10,376 nt of DNA, taken from the NCBI GenBank assembly GCA_012728155.1, contig JAAYFR010000241.1, forward strand, positions 1-10,376, read 5' to 3'. Shown one piece after another: positions 1 to 7,196 of the stretch. Below the pieces are notes generated by a model, which made no database searches, was not told where the DNA came from, and worked only from the letters and a program-made list of their open reading frames with translations. The stretch is from Bacteroidales bacterium (GTDB taxonomy: Bacteria; Bacteroidota; Bacteroidia; Bacteroidales; Dysgonomonadaceae). Position 1 is the stretch's first letter, and the number at the start of each line of letters is the position of its first letter. The translations under genes and the position numbers were made by a program.

Positions 1-54
1 ACCCGCGACCCTAACCTTGGCAAGGTTATGCTCTACCAACTGAGCTACTTTCGC
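1..54 (-). tRNA. tRNA-Gly (GCC), 3' part cut off by window edge
   Basis: On the minus strand the gene starts at 54 with acceptor strand GCGAAAG, followed by TA and a D arm (GCTCAGTTGGTAGAGC). The anticodon arm has stem TAACC/GGTTA and loop TTGCCAA, giving anticodon GCC (glycine). The variable region and the first half of the T arm (GGGTCGCGGGT) run off position 1, so the T loop and acceptor 3' strand are not visible. The visible part is intact, with the invariant U before the anticodon and the purine after it. A strong promoter lies about 100 nt upstream (160-190), so the primary transcript should carry a long leader. Confidence 0.93.
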
Positions 55-85
55 AAAATTATTCTTTTTTTCTCCGGTTATCTCC

Positions 86-109
86 CTAACGGATCCTTGC
101 CAAGGTTAG
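86..109 (-). repeat. Hairpin with anticodon-arm-like sequence in the tRNA leader (copy 2)
   Basis: ccttgccaaggtta (95-108) matches 13 of 14 bases of the tRNA anticodon arm (15-28, ccttggcaaggtta). It is enclosed by ctaac (86-90) and gttag (105-109), which can pair. On the transcribed strand it presents GGCAAGG, complementary to CCTTGCC both in copy 1 and in the tRNA anticodon region, so alternative pairings are possible. Confidence 0.5.
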
Positions 110-127
110 TCTCCATCTCCTTCTTGG

Positions 128-141
128 GGCAAGGTTATGCT
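128..141 (-). repeat. Partial copy of the tRNA-Gly anticodon arm in the tRNA leader (copy 1)
   Basis: The 14 nt ggcaaggttatgct (plus strand) are identical to positions 19-32 of the tRNA gene, which cover part of the anticodon loop, the 5' side of the anticodon stem and the start of the D-arm junction. The flank cttgg before it also resembles the tRNA, with a 2-nt insertion. It lies inside the predicted tRNA leader. It may be the remnant of a duplicated tRNA gene, an attachment-site scar, or a structural element of the leader; the sequence does not decide among these. Confidence 0.55.
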
Positions 142-159
142 ATTTTGTTTTTGCGACTG

Positions 160-190
160 CAAATGTATGCATGTTTCTCCGTATTTCAAA
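160..190 (-). promoter_or_regulatory. Bacteroidetes-type promoter for the tRNA-Gly gene
   Basis: Read on the minus strand this is TTTG (187-190), a 19-nt spacer, then TACATTTG (160-167). That is an exact match to the Bacteroidetes sigma-ABfr consensus TTTG-N19~21-TAnnTTTG. Transcription should start near 152-156 and run left into the tRNA, giving a leader of roughly 100 nt. The TTTG element falls in the loop of the 177-201 inverted repeat. Confidence 0.8.
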
Positions 191-208
191 GCAATACGGA
201 GATTTTTT
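177..208 (+). terminator. Hairpin followed by a T run, terminator-like on the plus strand
   Basis: Perfect 9-bp stem ctccgtatt (177-185) / aatacggag (193-201) with a 7-nt loop, followed on the plus strand by ATTTTTT (202-208). The T run exists only on the plus side. I find no plus-strand gene that would need it, so a terminator role is uncertain. The -33 element of the tRNA promoter sits in the loop, so it could instead be a DNA-level operator-like palindrome. Confidence 0.4.
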
Positions 209-256
209 GTGGCGAGATTTCCTATTTATCCTTTAATGCGGCCATAATAGTTCCCT

Positions 257-279
257 CCAACAATTCCTGTTATTATTGG
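257..279 (-). terminator. Weak hairpin downstream of the lipoprotein gene
   Basis: About 13 nt after the lipoprotein stop codon, the minus strand holds CCAATAAT and ATTGTTGG, which pair over 8 positions with one G-U and a 7-nt loop. There is no T run after it, so it is at best a weak terminator or a 3'-end stabilising hairpin. The rest of the gene-free stretch 202-292 shows nothing else I can support. Confidence 0.25.
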
Positions 280-292
280 TATTCAGAAGAGG

Positions 293-760
293 TTAATTGA
301 CAACCCGCCAACTCCCATCTTGTAGCCGGATAACGTTATACCGCTGCAATGACTCGGCAGAAGGACCCGACTCCACATTCCCGAGACCAAACATAGTCAC
401 ATAGACGGAGCCACATGCACTACACTTCACCTTGCCACCATATCCATTCCCCTCATATTCGGGAGAGACAGTTACATTCCTGTTCTCCTCATGGGGGCAA
501 CATAGGTCGAAAGCATAAAGAGCGCCATTCGCATCGGTAACGACCAACACACCGGCATATCCAAAACGGTCGGTCGTGGTATGTGCTTCGTTCTCTGTAA
601 ATATTTTGTAAGAGAGGTTGTTTCGAAGTATATAATCAACCCCATTGGGATCCACCCTGAAATTGACCGGCGCATAGGGAACCGTCTGGCGGGATTCTTC
701 TTCTCCGCAGGAGAGAGCCATCAACAGAAAAATCAAAAAGAAAACGCCAATTCGTTTCAT
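293..760 (-). CDS. Surface lipoprotein with Rieske-like fold, altered ligand set
   Basis: This 155-residue protein has a lysine/arginine start, a hydrophobic stretch (5-16) and a lipobox ending at Cys18 (ALSC). The acidic run GEEE right after the cysteine resembles the export signal that sends Bacteroidetes lipoproteins to the cell surface. The mature part carries C88-P-H90 and, 22 residues later, C113-S-A-C116-G-S-V-Y, followed by G-N-x-x-S-G-P. This is the layout of a Rieske [2Fe-2S] domain (CxH...CxxH followed by GS), but the second histidine is replaced by Cys116; Cys87 is an extra cysteine. It could hold an unusual cluster, bind another metal such as zinc, or form a disulfide. Substrate and partner are unknown. 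The gene stands apart from the aldo/keto reductase upstream by 123 nt. The nearest -10-like sequence is TGAATTTG (789-796 on the minus strand), 7 of 8 to consensus. The lipoprotein call is firm; a redox role is inference. Confidence 0.85.
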   Translation of the reverse strand: MKRIGVFFLIFLLMALSCGEEESRQTVPYAPVNFRVDPNGVDYILRNNLSYKIFTENEAHTTTDRFGYAGVLVVTDANGALYAFDLCCPHEENRNVTVSPEYEGNGYGGKVKCSACGSVYVTMFGLGNVESGPSAESLQRYNVIRLQDGSWRVVN

Positions 761-795
761 ACATTTTCAATCAATAATCATACACCGACAAATTC

Positions 796-853
796 AATCG
801 TCACCACTTCCGAACGGGTCGGGAGAAGTCGTCCCGATTTATTGAAATCATCA
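796..853. repeat. Degenerate copy of an intergenic inverted-repeat element
   Basis: This stretch aligns with 7197-7253 in the same orientation. Positions 819-853 match 7219-7253 at 31 of 35 positions with no gap, including an identical 10-nt core gtcccgattt. Positions 796-811 match 7197-7212 at 14 of 16. The palindromes seen in the other copy are eroded here (for example gggagaagtcgtccc). Its core begins 59 nt upstream of the lipoprotein start; in the other copy the distance to the surA-like start is 60 nt. It may be a dispersed intergenic repeat or a shared leader element. Confidence 0.65.
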
Positions 854-860
854 GATTGGC

Positions 861-876
861 CTCATGGGTTCATGAG
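861..876. repeat. Short perfect hairpin at the 3' end of the aldo/keto reductase gene
   Basis: ctcatg (861-866) and catgag (871-876) pair perfectly around the loop ggtt. It begins 7 nt after the reductase stop codon. There is no T run in the minus direction, so it is not a clear intrinsic terminator, but it may mark the transcript end. Confidence 0.4.
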
Positions 877-883
877 CATATCA

Positions 884-1852
884 TCACAGCGTCGCCCCAT
901 CGAGAATGGTATCAATCCGTTCCAGTTCTTCAATTGAGAAGGAGGTCTTCTGCAACGCTTTCAGGTTATCCTTCAATTGCTCCAGATTACGTGCTCCCAC
1001 AATAAGGGAGGTGACCCTATCGTCTCTCAACGCCCACGCCAGAGCCAGTTCGGCCATGGTTTGTCCCCGCTGTTCGGCCATCACGCTGAGCTGTCTCACC
1101 TTCTCCACGAGCAACGAAGTCACCTGCCCTCTCTGAAGAAAACCGGTCGGCTTGGCAGCACGGGAATCTGCCGGTATGCCCTGCAGGTATTTATCGGTAA
1201 GGATACCCTGTGCCAGTGGGGAGAAGCCTATAAATCCGGAACCGAATTCCCGGGTAATACCCAGAATATCCTTTTCCGGTTGCCGATTAAACATGCTATA
1301 TTTATCCTGAAAGATAAGAGAGGGAACATCTCTCTCCTTCAGATAACTCATTGCTATTCGCGCTTGCAAGGGGGGATATTTTGACAAGCCAATATAAAGT
1401 GCTTTCCCCTGTCGCACAATATCTACCAGCGCCTGCATGGTCTCCTCCACAGGAGTATTGGGATCATAGCGGTGTGAATAAAAAATATCGAAATATTCCA
1501 AACCTGTCCGCTTGAGACTCTGGTTGATACTGGCCATAAGATACTTCCTCGATGAGCCGTCGCCATACGGCCCTTCCCACATCAGGTGCCCTGCTTTGGA
1601 TGAAATAATCATCTCATCACGGTGGGAAGAGAGGTTCTCTTTTAGAATTTTGCCGAAGTTCGATTCGGCTGATCCGGGAGGCGGTCCATAATTATTCGCC
1701 AGATCGAAGTGGGTGACACCTTGGTCAAAAGCATACATAACCATTTCACGTGCGGTTTCATAATCATCGACAAATCCGAAATTATGCCAGAATCCCAACG
1801 ATATTTTAGGAAGTTGTACGCCACTATTTCCACAGTATGAATAACGCATCAT
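884..1852 (-). CDS. yghZ: Aldo/keto reductase, YghZ-type (L-glyceraldehyde 3-phosphate reductase family)
   Basis: NADPH-dependent soluble aldo/keto reductase of 322 residues. The family's E. coli member reduces L-glyceraldehyde 3-phosphate and also methylglyoxal, a detoxification role in triose metabolism. The catalytic tetrad is visible in order: D50 and Y55 in FDLANNYGPPPGSAE, K86 in SSKAGH, and H127 in YSHR. The GPYG-x-GSSRKYL segment (94-105) and SPLAQGILTDKYL are hallmarks of this subgroup, and the C-terminal VGARNLEQLKDN is the usual cofactor phosphate-binding end. By my memory of the E. coli sequence, similarity runs through the whole length; this protein is slightly shorter at both ends. 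Two ATG codons are adjacent at the start (1852 and 1849) and either could be used. It follows mutL by 57 nt with no clear promoter or terminator between, so it may be the last gene of that transcript, although its function is unrelated. The exact substrate is inferred. Confidence 0.92.
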   Translation of the reverse strand: MMRYSYCGNSGVQLPKISLGFWHNFGFVDDYETAREMVMYAFDQGVTHFDLANNYGPPPGSAESNFGKILKENLSSHRDEMIISSKAGHLMWEGPYGDGSSRKYLMASINQSLKRTGLEYFDIFYSHRYDPNTPVEETMQALVDIVRQGKALYIGLSKYPPLQARIAMSYLKERDVPSLIFQDKYSMFNRQPEKDILGITREFGSGFIGFSPLAQGILTDKYLQGIPADSRAAKPTGFLQRGQVTSLLVEKVRQLSVMAEQRGQTMAELALAWALRDDRVTSLIVGARNLEQLKDNLKALQKTSFSIEELERIDTILDGATL

Positions 1853-1909
1853 AATTGTTCAATTTAAAGGGTTGATTAAGTTCCTGCCATCGCTTCTATC
1901 ATAAACAGC

Positions 1910-3745
1910 TCAAGCCATTTTTTTTTCAATTTCGATATCGGAGACCACGCTGATGATCCTCTTCCCATCGGGGGTATAGGTAGGAGAGGGTGATCTGAAA
2001 AGCTGACTCACCAAAAGCAACATCTCTTCTGTCGTCAACGTACTTCCATAAGGAATCGCGGTGAGATTGGCAAGCGAAAGGGCTATCGATTCCTGAATTT
2101 CTGATTTCAGATCGCTCCCCGTCTCTATACTCTTGGCAATCATCGAACGGATCAATGAGGAAGGAGCGCCATTTTCAATCTCCGAAGGGACTGCCTGTAT
2201 GGCAAAACTACGATTCCCCAGATCGCTCAATACAAAGCCTAACGCTTCCAGATCCTCCATGATGGACGGCAACAGCGCCGCCTCGGAAGCCGACAGCTCC
2301 ATCACTTCCGGGAACAATACCCGTTGCGCAATCCCCTTTTTATTTTTTATCTGTTCGTGGTATTTATCGAAGAGGATGCGCACATGCGCCCGGTGCTGAT
2401 CAATCATCATCAGTCCCGATTTCACCGAAGTGAGTATATATCTTTGTTTATACTGATAATGTTCCGGAAAAAGATCCGTTTCGGGCACACTGCAGTCGCC
2501 TCCGGCAGGTCTGAACAATGTGCCGGAACCTTCACTATCTATCTGTTCGTCCATCTCTTTTTCCCTTTCAAACCCCTTATAGAGTTCTTCCCAGCCAAAA
2601 GCGGGCGCTGCCGGTTTCGGGGTCTCTGCACGATGAGTATGAAATGGATTAAAAGCCGGATCCAGACTCACCTTCGGCATCGGTGCAGGGTGAGAGGAGT
2701 CATAAATCGGTATTTCTGGCGCATCGTCCCTATCGAAATCGATAGTAGGAACCGCGTTGAATCTCCCCAGCGACTCTTTGATGGCCACCATCAATATTTG
2801 CCAGAGCGCCTGTTCGTTCTCAAACTTCACCTCGGTCTTGGTAGGATGAATATTCACATCAATCGCATCGGGATCGACTTGGAAATAGATGTAATACCCC
2901 GGTTTCTCATCGGCGGCAATCAACGGATCAAATGCGGTAGTGACAGCCCGGTGGAAATAGGGATGACGTATATATCGGTCATTCACGAAAAAGAACTGAC
3001 TTGAATTCCTCTTCCTTGCAAATTCGGGGCGGGTAACATAACCATACACCTTCCCCAGCGTAGTCTCCTCATTGATTTCGATCAACTGTTGACTCCTGTT
3101 CTTCCCTTCTACCTGAACGATACGCTGCCTCAATCCCGTTTCCGGCAGATGAAATGTCTCCACACCGTTCTCAATAAGGATGAATTCCACACCGGGATTC
3201 ACCAATACGATGCGTTCGAATTCCGTAAATATATTCCGCCGCTCGGTTTCGTTAGATTTCAAGAATTTTCTCCTGGCCGGCACATTGAAAAAAATATTCT
3301 TCACAGTGATAGAGGTCCCGATAGCAGCAGCAACCATCTCCTGTTTCTCCACTTTTGATCCGGAAATAATCAAGAGCGAGCCCAATTCATCTTCTTCCCT
3401 CCGACTCTTCACCTCGATATGGGAAATAGCCGCAATTGAAGGAAGCGCTTCCCCTCTAAACCCCATCGTAGTGAGGGAGAAGAGATCATCGGCACTCCGT
3501 ATCTTGGAGGTGGCATGACGCTCGAAAGCCATCCGCAGGTCGGTGCCAGACATCCCTTTTCCATTATCAATCACCTGAATAAAGGTGCGTCCGGCATCCT
3601 TTATACTGAGGATGATACGGGTAGCACCCGCATCGATCGAATTCTCGATCAACTCCTTCACTACCGACGCAGGACGTTGTATCACTTCACCCGCAGCAAT
3701 TTGGTTGGCGATAGAATCGGGAAGGAGTTGAATGATATCCTGCAT
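1910..3745 (-). CDS. mutL: DNA mismatch repair protein MutL
   Basis: MutL links mismatch recognition by MutS to downstream strand processing. The N-terminal GHKL ATPase is complete: E31 and N35 in ELIENSIDAG (matching E. coli E29 and N33), DNGKGM (60-65), and GFRGEAL (95-101). The transducer domain follows, with FFFVNDRYI and VNIHPTKTEVKF (about 250-310), then a low-complexity proline-rich linker (about 330-425) and the C-terminal dimerisation domain from QYKQRYI (431). Length 611 is normal. The endonuclease motif of nicking MutL proteins, DQHA(X)2E(X)4E, appears as DQHRAHVRILFD (449-460): the alanine is Arg and the two glutamates are Val and Asp. The late CPHGRP-type metal motif is TPDGKR (591-596). 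The protein is therefore predicted not to cut DNA by the classical site. It lies 18 nt after the small membrane protein gene and is probably co-transcribed with the envelope genes upstream. Confidence 0.97.
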   Translation of the reverse strand: MQDIIQLLPDSIANQIAAGEVIQRPASVVKELIENSIDAGATRIILSIKDAGRTFIQVIDNGKGMSGTDLRMAFERHATSKIRSADDLFSLTTMGFRGEALPSIAAISHIEVKSRREEDELGSLLIISGSKVEKQEMVAAAIGTSITVKNIFFNVPARRKFLKSNETERRNIFTEFERIVLVNPGVEFILIENGVETFHLPETGLRQRIVQVEGKNRSQQLIEINEETTLGKVYGYVTRPEFARKRNSSQFFFVNDRYIRHPYFHRAVTTAFDPLIAADEKPGYYIYFQVDPDAIDVNIHPTKTEVKFENEQALWQILMVAIKESLGRFNAVPTIDFDRDDAPEIPIYDSSHPAPMPKVSLDPAFNPFHTHRAETPKPAAPAFGWEELYKGFEREKEMDEQIDSEGSGTLFRPAGGDCSVPETDLFPEHYQYKQRYILTSVKSGLMMIDQHRAHVRILFDKYHEQIKNKKGIAQRVLFPEVMELSASEAALLPSIMEDLEALGFVLSDLGNRSFAIQAVPSEIENGAPSSLIRSMIAKSIETGSDLKSEIQESIALSLANLTAIPYGSTLTTEEMLLLVSQLFRSPSPTYTPDGKRIISVVSDIEIEKKMA

Positions 3746-3763
3746 AGTCTATATCAGCAATAT

Positions 3764-4087
3764 TTAACGTAAGAACCAGAAAAAGAAGATTGCGAAAAGA
3801 ACCACTAAAATAATGATAAGCAACCCATTATTGGTAAAAAAAGAATTCTTCCCGGAACCTTCCCGATCTTTACGTTTTTTCAGATGACGTGTCTGAGAAA
3901 CAAATTCCGCCTTAAAATCTTTCCTCTCGGTCGGTTTCTCTTCCGGCAGTACCCCCATCTCCCTTTTTACCATCTCAATCCGTTCCTGCAAATGCTTCTT
4001 GCGCTCTTCCTCTTCCGGATTGTAAAGGATAGGCGTATAATTGAATTTACGCGGCTTTCGGTTATTATAAAAAAAGAAAATACCCAT
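3764..4087 (-). CDS. Small single-pass membrane protein, uncharacterised
   Basis: This 107-residue protein has no enzymatic motif I recognise. It has a basic and aromatic N-terminus (MGIFFFYNNRKPRKFNYTPI), then a highly charged segment (24-80) that is probably alpha-helical or coiled (EEEERKKHLQERIEMVKREMG). A single hydrophobic stretch at the C-terminus (about 88-106) ends in Arg. The arrangement suggests a tail-anchored inner-membrane protein with its charged part in the cytoplasm; the orientation is inferred. It sits 62 nt after the OstA-like gene and 18 nt before mutL, so it is very likely co-transcribed. I recall similar small proteins at this place in other Bacteroidales, which argues for a real gene. 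Function unknown. Confidence 0.8.
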   Translation of the reverse strand: MGIFFFYNNRKPRKFNYTPILYNPEEEERKKHLQERIEMVKREMGVLPEEKPTERKDFKAEFVSQTRHLKKRKDREGSGKNSFFTNNGLLIIILVVLFAIFFFWFLR

Positions 4088-4149
4088 AATAAGTTATTTG
4101 GTTTTTTAAAAGAACAGAAACGTAGTCCAACAGTCAAATCCCACCGCGA

Positions 4150-5772
4150 TCAGAGCGTGACATCCTCTCTCTCAAAGCGTACGCGACGAGGCTCTGTGCT
4201 CTCCGAGCTTTGCCGGTCATTACTGCGGAAGATATCTTTTGAATCGGAAGGGCGCAAGTAATGAAGCCATTGAAATCCTTTCAGGCGGGTATCTTCCGGC
4301 TTCAGCAAAGGCAGCGGCGTGATGACTCCCTCTGTTTTCGAATAGGTCTTTATTCTTTTCACCTGGTTATCTTCCGTATCTATCTCCATATAAGCACTCT
4401 CCATCTTGTTCAATCCGATCATCGTACTATCCTCCTCTTGCACATAATACAACGAGACAGCCTCTCCCTCTACCAAGATATGGTAGAGCTCTCCGTCACG
4501 GAAGAATGCGGTCATATCCCTACCACTCAACTGATTGAACTGATCTTTTTCCATTCTCTCCTGAATGGAGAAGGCATAATCTTTTACGATGGCCTTTTCG
4601 ATGGTGGAGTCGTTCAGGAAAATTTCAATCCTATCCCCCATCACCTGGTTGTTGTCACTCCATATCACAGGATCACCAATCATATAGAGCATGGAGTCGG
4701 CAGAGGCATAGTGCAATGAATCACATACACCCTGCATATCGGAACGATAAAAACGCACATCATAAAAGGCCTTGACATTCCGATATATTGAGTCGGTTTT
4801 CATGATGAGCGTGTCGCCATGCACAAACAGGCTGTCGCCCTGGGAGTAGTCGATCGCATAGGCCATATCGGTTGCCATTCCATACTCTGTCTTCTCGTTA
4901 TAATAACCATAATTCCCCTGAAGGATAGCCTTTTGCTCCTTATCTTCGAGGAACATATCCCCAAACACTTCTCCCAGTCCCGTCTGACGGTTATAAAAGA
5001 TGGTATCGCCAATCAACACTTTTGTCCCGTCATTACTATATACTTCCGAGCGGTCCAATAATTTGGAGTCATCGGTTATGGTATCATACCACCCTTTACT
5101 TGTATGTATATAACCGCTGTCGGCCACAATACGTGAAGGTCCCAAGATATCGACAAGCTTCGACTCGGTATTGTATTTCAGTGTGTCGGCGTAGATAATA
5201 TAATCTTCATTGATCAGCTTGACACTATCGTTGAAGAGCGCTTCCTTGTTCTCAGGGTTATACTGCCCCCAATAAGAGGTCAGCTCGTTCTTCTCATCCA
5301 CCAGCATCCCCCCCTCAAAGTAGTAACCAAGATTGGCCGCACGATCATAGTCAAGGCTGTCGGTAAAGAGTGTGGCGGTCCGATCTTCCATCCGTATATT
5401 GTCGCGCAGCCTCGCCAACCGAATATTCCCATCATAATGCAGGTAATCGCCATATACGAAGATAGTATCGCCCTGCTCCATTTTCACATTGCTGAATGCT
5501 TCAAACGTGTTGGACTGTTGAAAGAGGTAAGCGCTATCGCAATACATGAATGCCCCCTCGTGATAGAAAACCACATTGCCGGTGAAGATTTGCGCGTCGA
5601 GTCCATCTCTCTTGCTCAGGAGATCGGCCTTTCTCATCTCTACAATCTCGACCGGAGTATCTGCCGATTGCTTGCGGGGAGGTTGCTCAACATAGGTCGA
5701 TGCCATTAGAAACAGAAGCAGCCCCAGGCAAAGTATGCCCCCTCTGAAAGATTGCCAGCCTTCTCTTTTCAT
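4150..5772 (-). CDS. OstA/LptA-like LPS-transport family protein
   Basis: The protein has 540 residues from the ATG at 5772; an in-frame GTG at 5784 would add four residues. I prefer the ATG because it opens directly into a signal peptide (MKREGW, then hydrophobic GGILCLGLLLFLMAS), and the GTG lies only 4 nt after the previous stop codon. After the signal come repeated short beta-rich units typical of OstA/LptA jelly-roll proteins: FTGNVVFYHEGAFMYCDSAY, FSNVKMEQGDTIFVYGDYL, LINEDYIIYADTLKYN, and VMGDRIEIFLNDSTIEKAIV. Proteins of this fold bind lipopolysaccharide and form the periplasmic bridge to LptD. This one is much longer than E. coli LptA (about 185 residues) and lacks an obvious C-terminal LptD barrel. 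It fits the long OstA-like proteins common in Bacteroidetes. The C-terminus (from about 505) is polar and probably disordered. It follows the surA-like gene almost without a gap, consistent with a shared role in outer-membrane assembly. The exact role is inferred. Confidence 0.88.
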   Translation of the reverse strand: MKREGWQSFRGGILCLGLLLFLMASTYVEQPPRKQSADTPVEIVEMRKADLLSKRDGLDAQIFTGNVVFYHEGAFMYCDSAYLFQQSNTFEAFSNVKMEQGDTIFVYGDYLHYDGNIRLARLRDNIRMEDRTATLFTDSLDYDRAANLGYYFEGGMLVDEKNELTSYWGQYNPENKEALFNDSVKLINEDYIIYADTLKYNTESKLVDILGPSRIVADSGYIHTSKGWYDTITDDSKLLDRSEVYSNDGTKVLIGDTIFYNRQTGLGEVFGDMFLEDKEQKAILQGNYGYYNEKTEYGMATDMAYAIDYSQGDSLFVHGDTLIMKTDSIYRNVKAFYDVRFYRSDMQGVCDSLHYASADSMLYMIGDPVIWSDNNQVMGDRIEIFLNDSTIEKAIVKDYAFSIQERMEKDQFNQLSGRDMTAFFRDGELYHILVEGEAVSLYYVQEEDSTMIGLNKMESAYMEIDTEDNQVKRIKTYSKTEGVITPLPLLKPEDTRLKGFQWLHYLRPSDSKDIFRSNDRQSSESTEPRRVRFEREDVTL

Positions 5773-5788
5773 TGCTGTATGCACCTGG

Positions 5789-7159
5789 TTATTTTAACCA
5801 ACCCTCATATTTATACTCGCATCCCAACCAACCCTGGTCTATCCGGACATAGGTCTTCTTGATCTTCTCATGCAGCCACTCATCAACAAGTTTTTGCTGC
5901 TTGGCATTCTCCGCCATCTGTTTGATCACCTGATAGTCGTTATTGATATTGGCACTATGTCCCTCGTTACGATCGGTAATTTTAATGATAGCAGCCACCT
6001 CACGCCCTTTGGCATTTATCATGATAAATGGTTTGGAGACCTCACCTTTAGACATCTCGCCCGCTATCTTCGCAATATCCTGATTCAACTCGTTCAAAGC
6101 AAAACGGGGAGTACCTGTATTGCTACCTCTGGAACTATTATTCACCATAATTCCTTTGTTATTACGGGTATCTTTATCGGCAGAGAGATAAGTTGCCGCC
6201 TCATCGAATGTGATTTTTTTATCCATAATCCCTATCCTGATAGAATCAAGGCGGATCAATGCCGTGTCGAGCGACACCTTGGGTGCTTTCGGTTTCAACA
6301 AAATATGGCGGAAATTGGCCATATCATTTCTCCGTTCAACTAACTGGATAATATGAAACCCATATTCCGTCTCCACCACATTCGATACTTTTTGTGGATC
6401 GTTGAGGGCGAAAGCCACATTGGCAAATTCAGGAGTTAGCGTGGAGCGGCTCATAAAACCGAGCTCCCCTCCCCGTAGTGCCGTTCCGGGATCTTCGGAA
6501 TGGAGCAATGCCAATGTAGAAAGGGTGCTCTTCCCACTGGTTATCTGCTCCGTATAATCTCTCAACTGCGCCTTCACCCTATCGATCTCCTCCAACGGGA
6601 TTTCCGGTTCCACGGTGACTATCTGTACTTCCAACGTTGTCGGTATAAAGGGCAGACTATCCTGCGAAAGGCCGTTATAATATTTTCTGATCTCTGAAGG
6701 GGTCAACTGTATATTTCCGAAATGCTTCTGCTGCACACCTTCAACAAGTTGCTGTTCGCGGAGCTGATTACGCATATCTTCCCGGATGGTAGCGAGGCTC
6801 TTTCCCCAGTACTCCTCCAGCTTCTCCGCCGAGCCTGCCGAAGCGATATATTCATTCATCATATACTCGAGTGATCGGCTCACCTGAGATTCCTGTACTG
6901 TAATACTGTCCAATTTCGCTTGATCGAGAAACAGCTTTCTGATAGCCAGCTGTTCAGGGATAAAACAATAGGGATCCCCTTCGATACGCTGGTTCTGCAT
7001 CAGGATCTCCTTACGGTACTCCTCCACCTCCGATTTCAAGATAGCTTCATCACCCACCACCCATACGATCTCGTCAATTATATTATTTTGGGCAACCATC
7101 AGGCTGGGAGCGAATAACAACGCCAAGAGAAAGAATATACTCTTCACTGAATAGTTCAT
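5789..7159 (-). CDS. surA: SurA-like periplasmic chaperone / peptidyl-prolyl isomerase
   Basis: The protein has 456 residues with a Sec signal peptide (hydrophobic 8-22, likely cleavage after MVAQ near 23-24). The mature start NNIIDEIVWVVGDEAILKSEVE is the classical SurA N-domain opening. The N-domain helices run to about 170. A parvulin domain follows (about 176-276), with the family pattern HSEDPGTALRGGELGFM, LTPEFANVAFAL and VVETEYGFHIIQLVERR. A second, more divergent parvulin-like unit (about 282-395) starts FRHILLKPK. The C-terminal helix (about 410-440) completes the SurA layout. SurA proteins escort unfolded outer-membrane proteins to the BAM complex; isomerase activity of each parvulin domain cannot be judged here. 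It is the first gene of the run surA / OstA-like / small membrane protein / mutL. Its leader contains an inverted-repeat element (7197-7253) and three 8-nt units just before the start codon. Confidence 0.92.
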   Translation of the reverse strand: MNYSVKSIFFLLALLFAPSLMVAQNNIIDEIVWVVGDEAILKSEVEEYRKEILMQNQRIEGDPYCFIPEQLAIRKLFLDQAKLDSITVQESQVSRSLEYMMNEYIASAGSAEKLEEYWGKSLATIREDMRNQLREQQLVEGVQQKHFGNIQLTPSEIRKYYNGLSQDSLPFIPTTLEVQIVTVEPEIPLEEIDRVKAQLRDYTEQITSGKSTLSTLALLHSEDPGTALRGGELGFMSRSTLTPEFANVAFALNDPQKVSNVVETEYGFHIIQLVERRNDMANFRHILLKPKAPKVSLDTALIRLDSIRIGIMDKKITFDEAATYLSADKDTRNNKGIMVNNSSRGSNTGTPRFALNELNQDIAKIAGEMSKGEVSKPFIMINAKGREVAAIIKITDRNEGHSANINNDYQVIKQMAENAKQQKLVDEWLHEKIKKTYVRIDQGWLGCEYKYEGWLK

Positions 7160-7196
7160 TTTGATTGATTTACTGATTTACTGATTCGTCGATTAT

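Noticed and set aside
95..108. T-box riboswitch reading tRNA-Gly through the GGC in the leader mimic
   Set aside because: No T-box core, antiterminator or downstream coding gene; the leader precedes a tRNA gene, and T-boxes are not typical of Bacteroidetes. Only simple complementarity remains.
28..300. Plus-strand 90-residue ORF at the left edge
   Set aside because: It runs antisense through the tRNA gene and its promoter, is rich in Phe/Ser/Tyr and has no recognisable motif.
2324..3004. Plus-strand 226-residue ORF
   Set aside because: Antisense shadow of mutL; no family resemblance.
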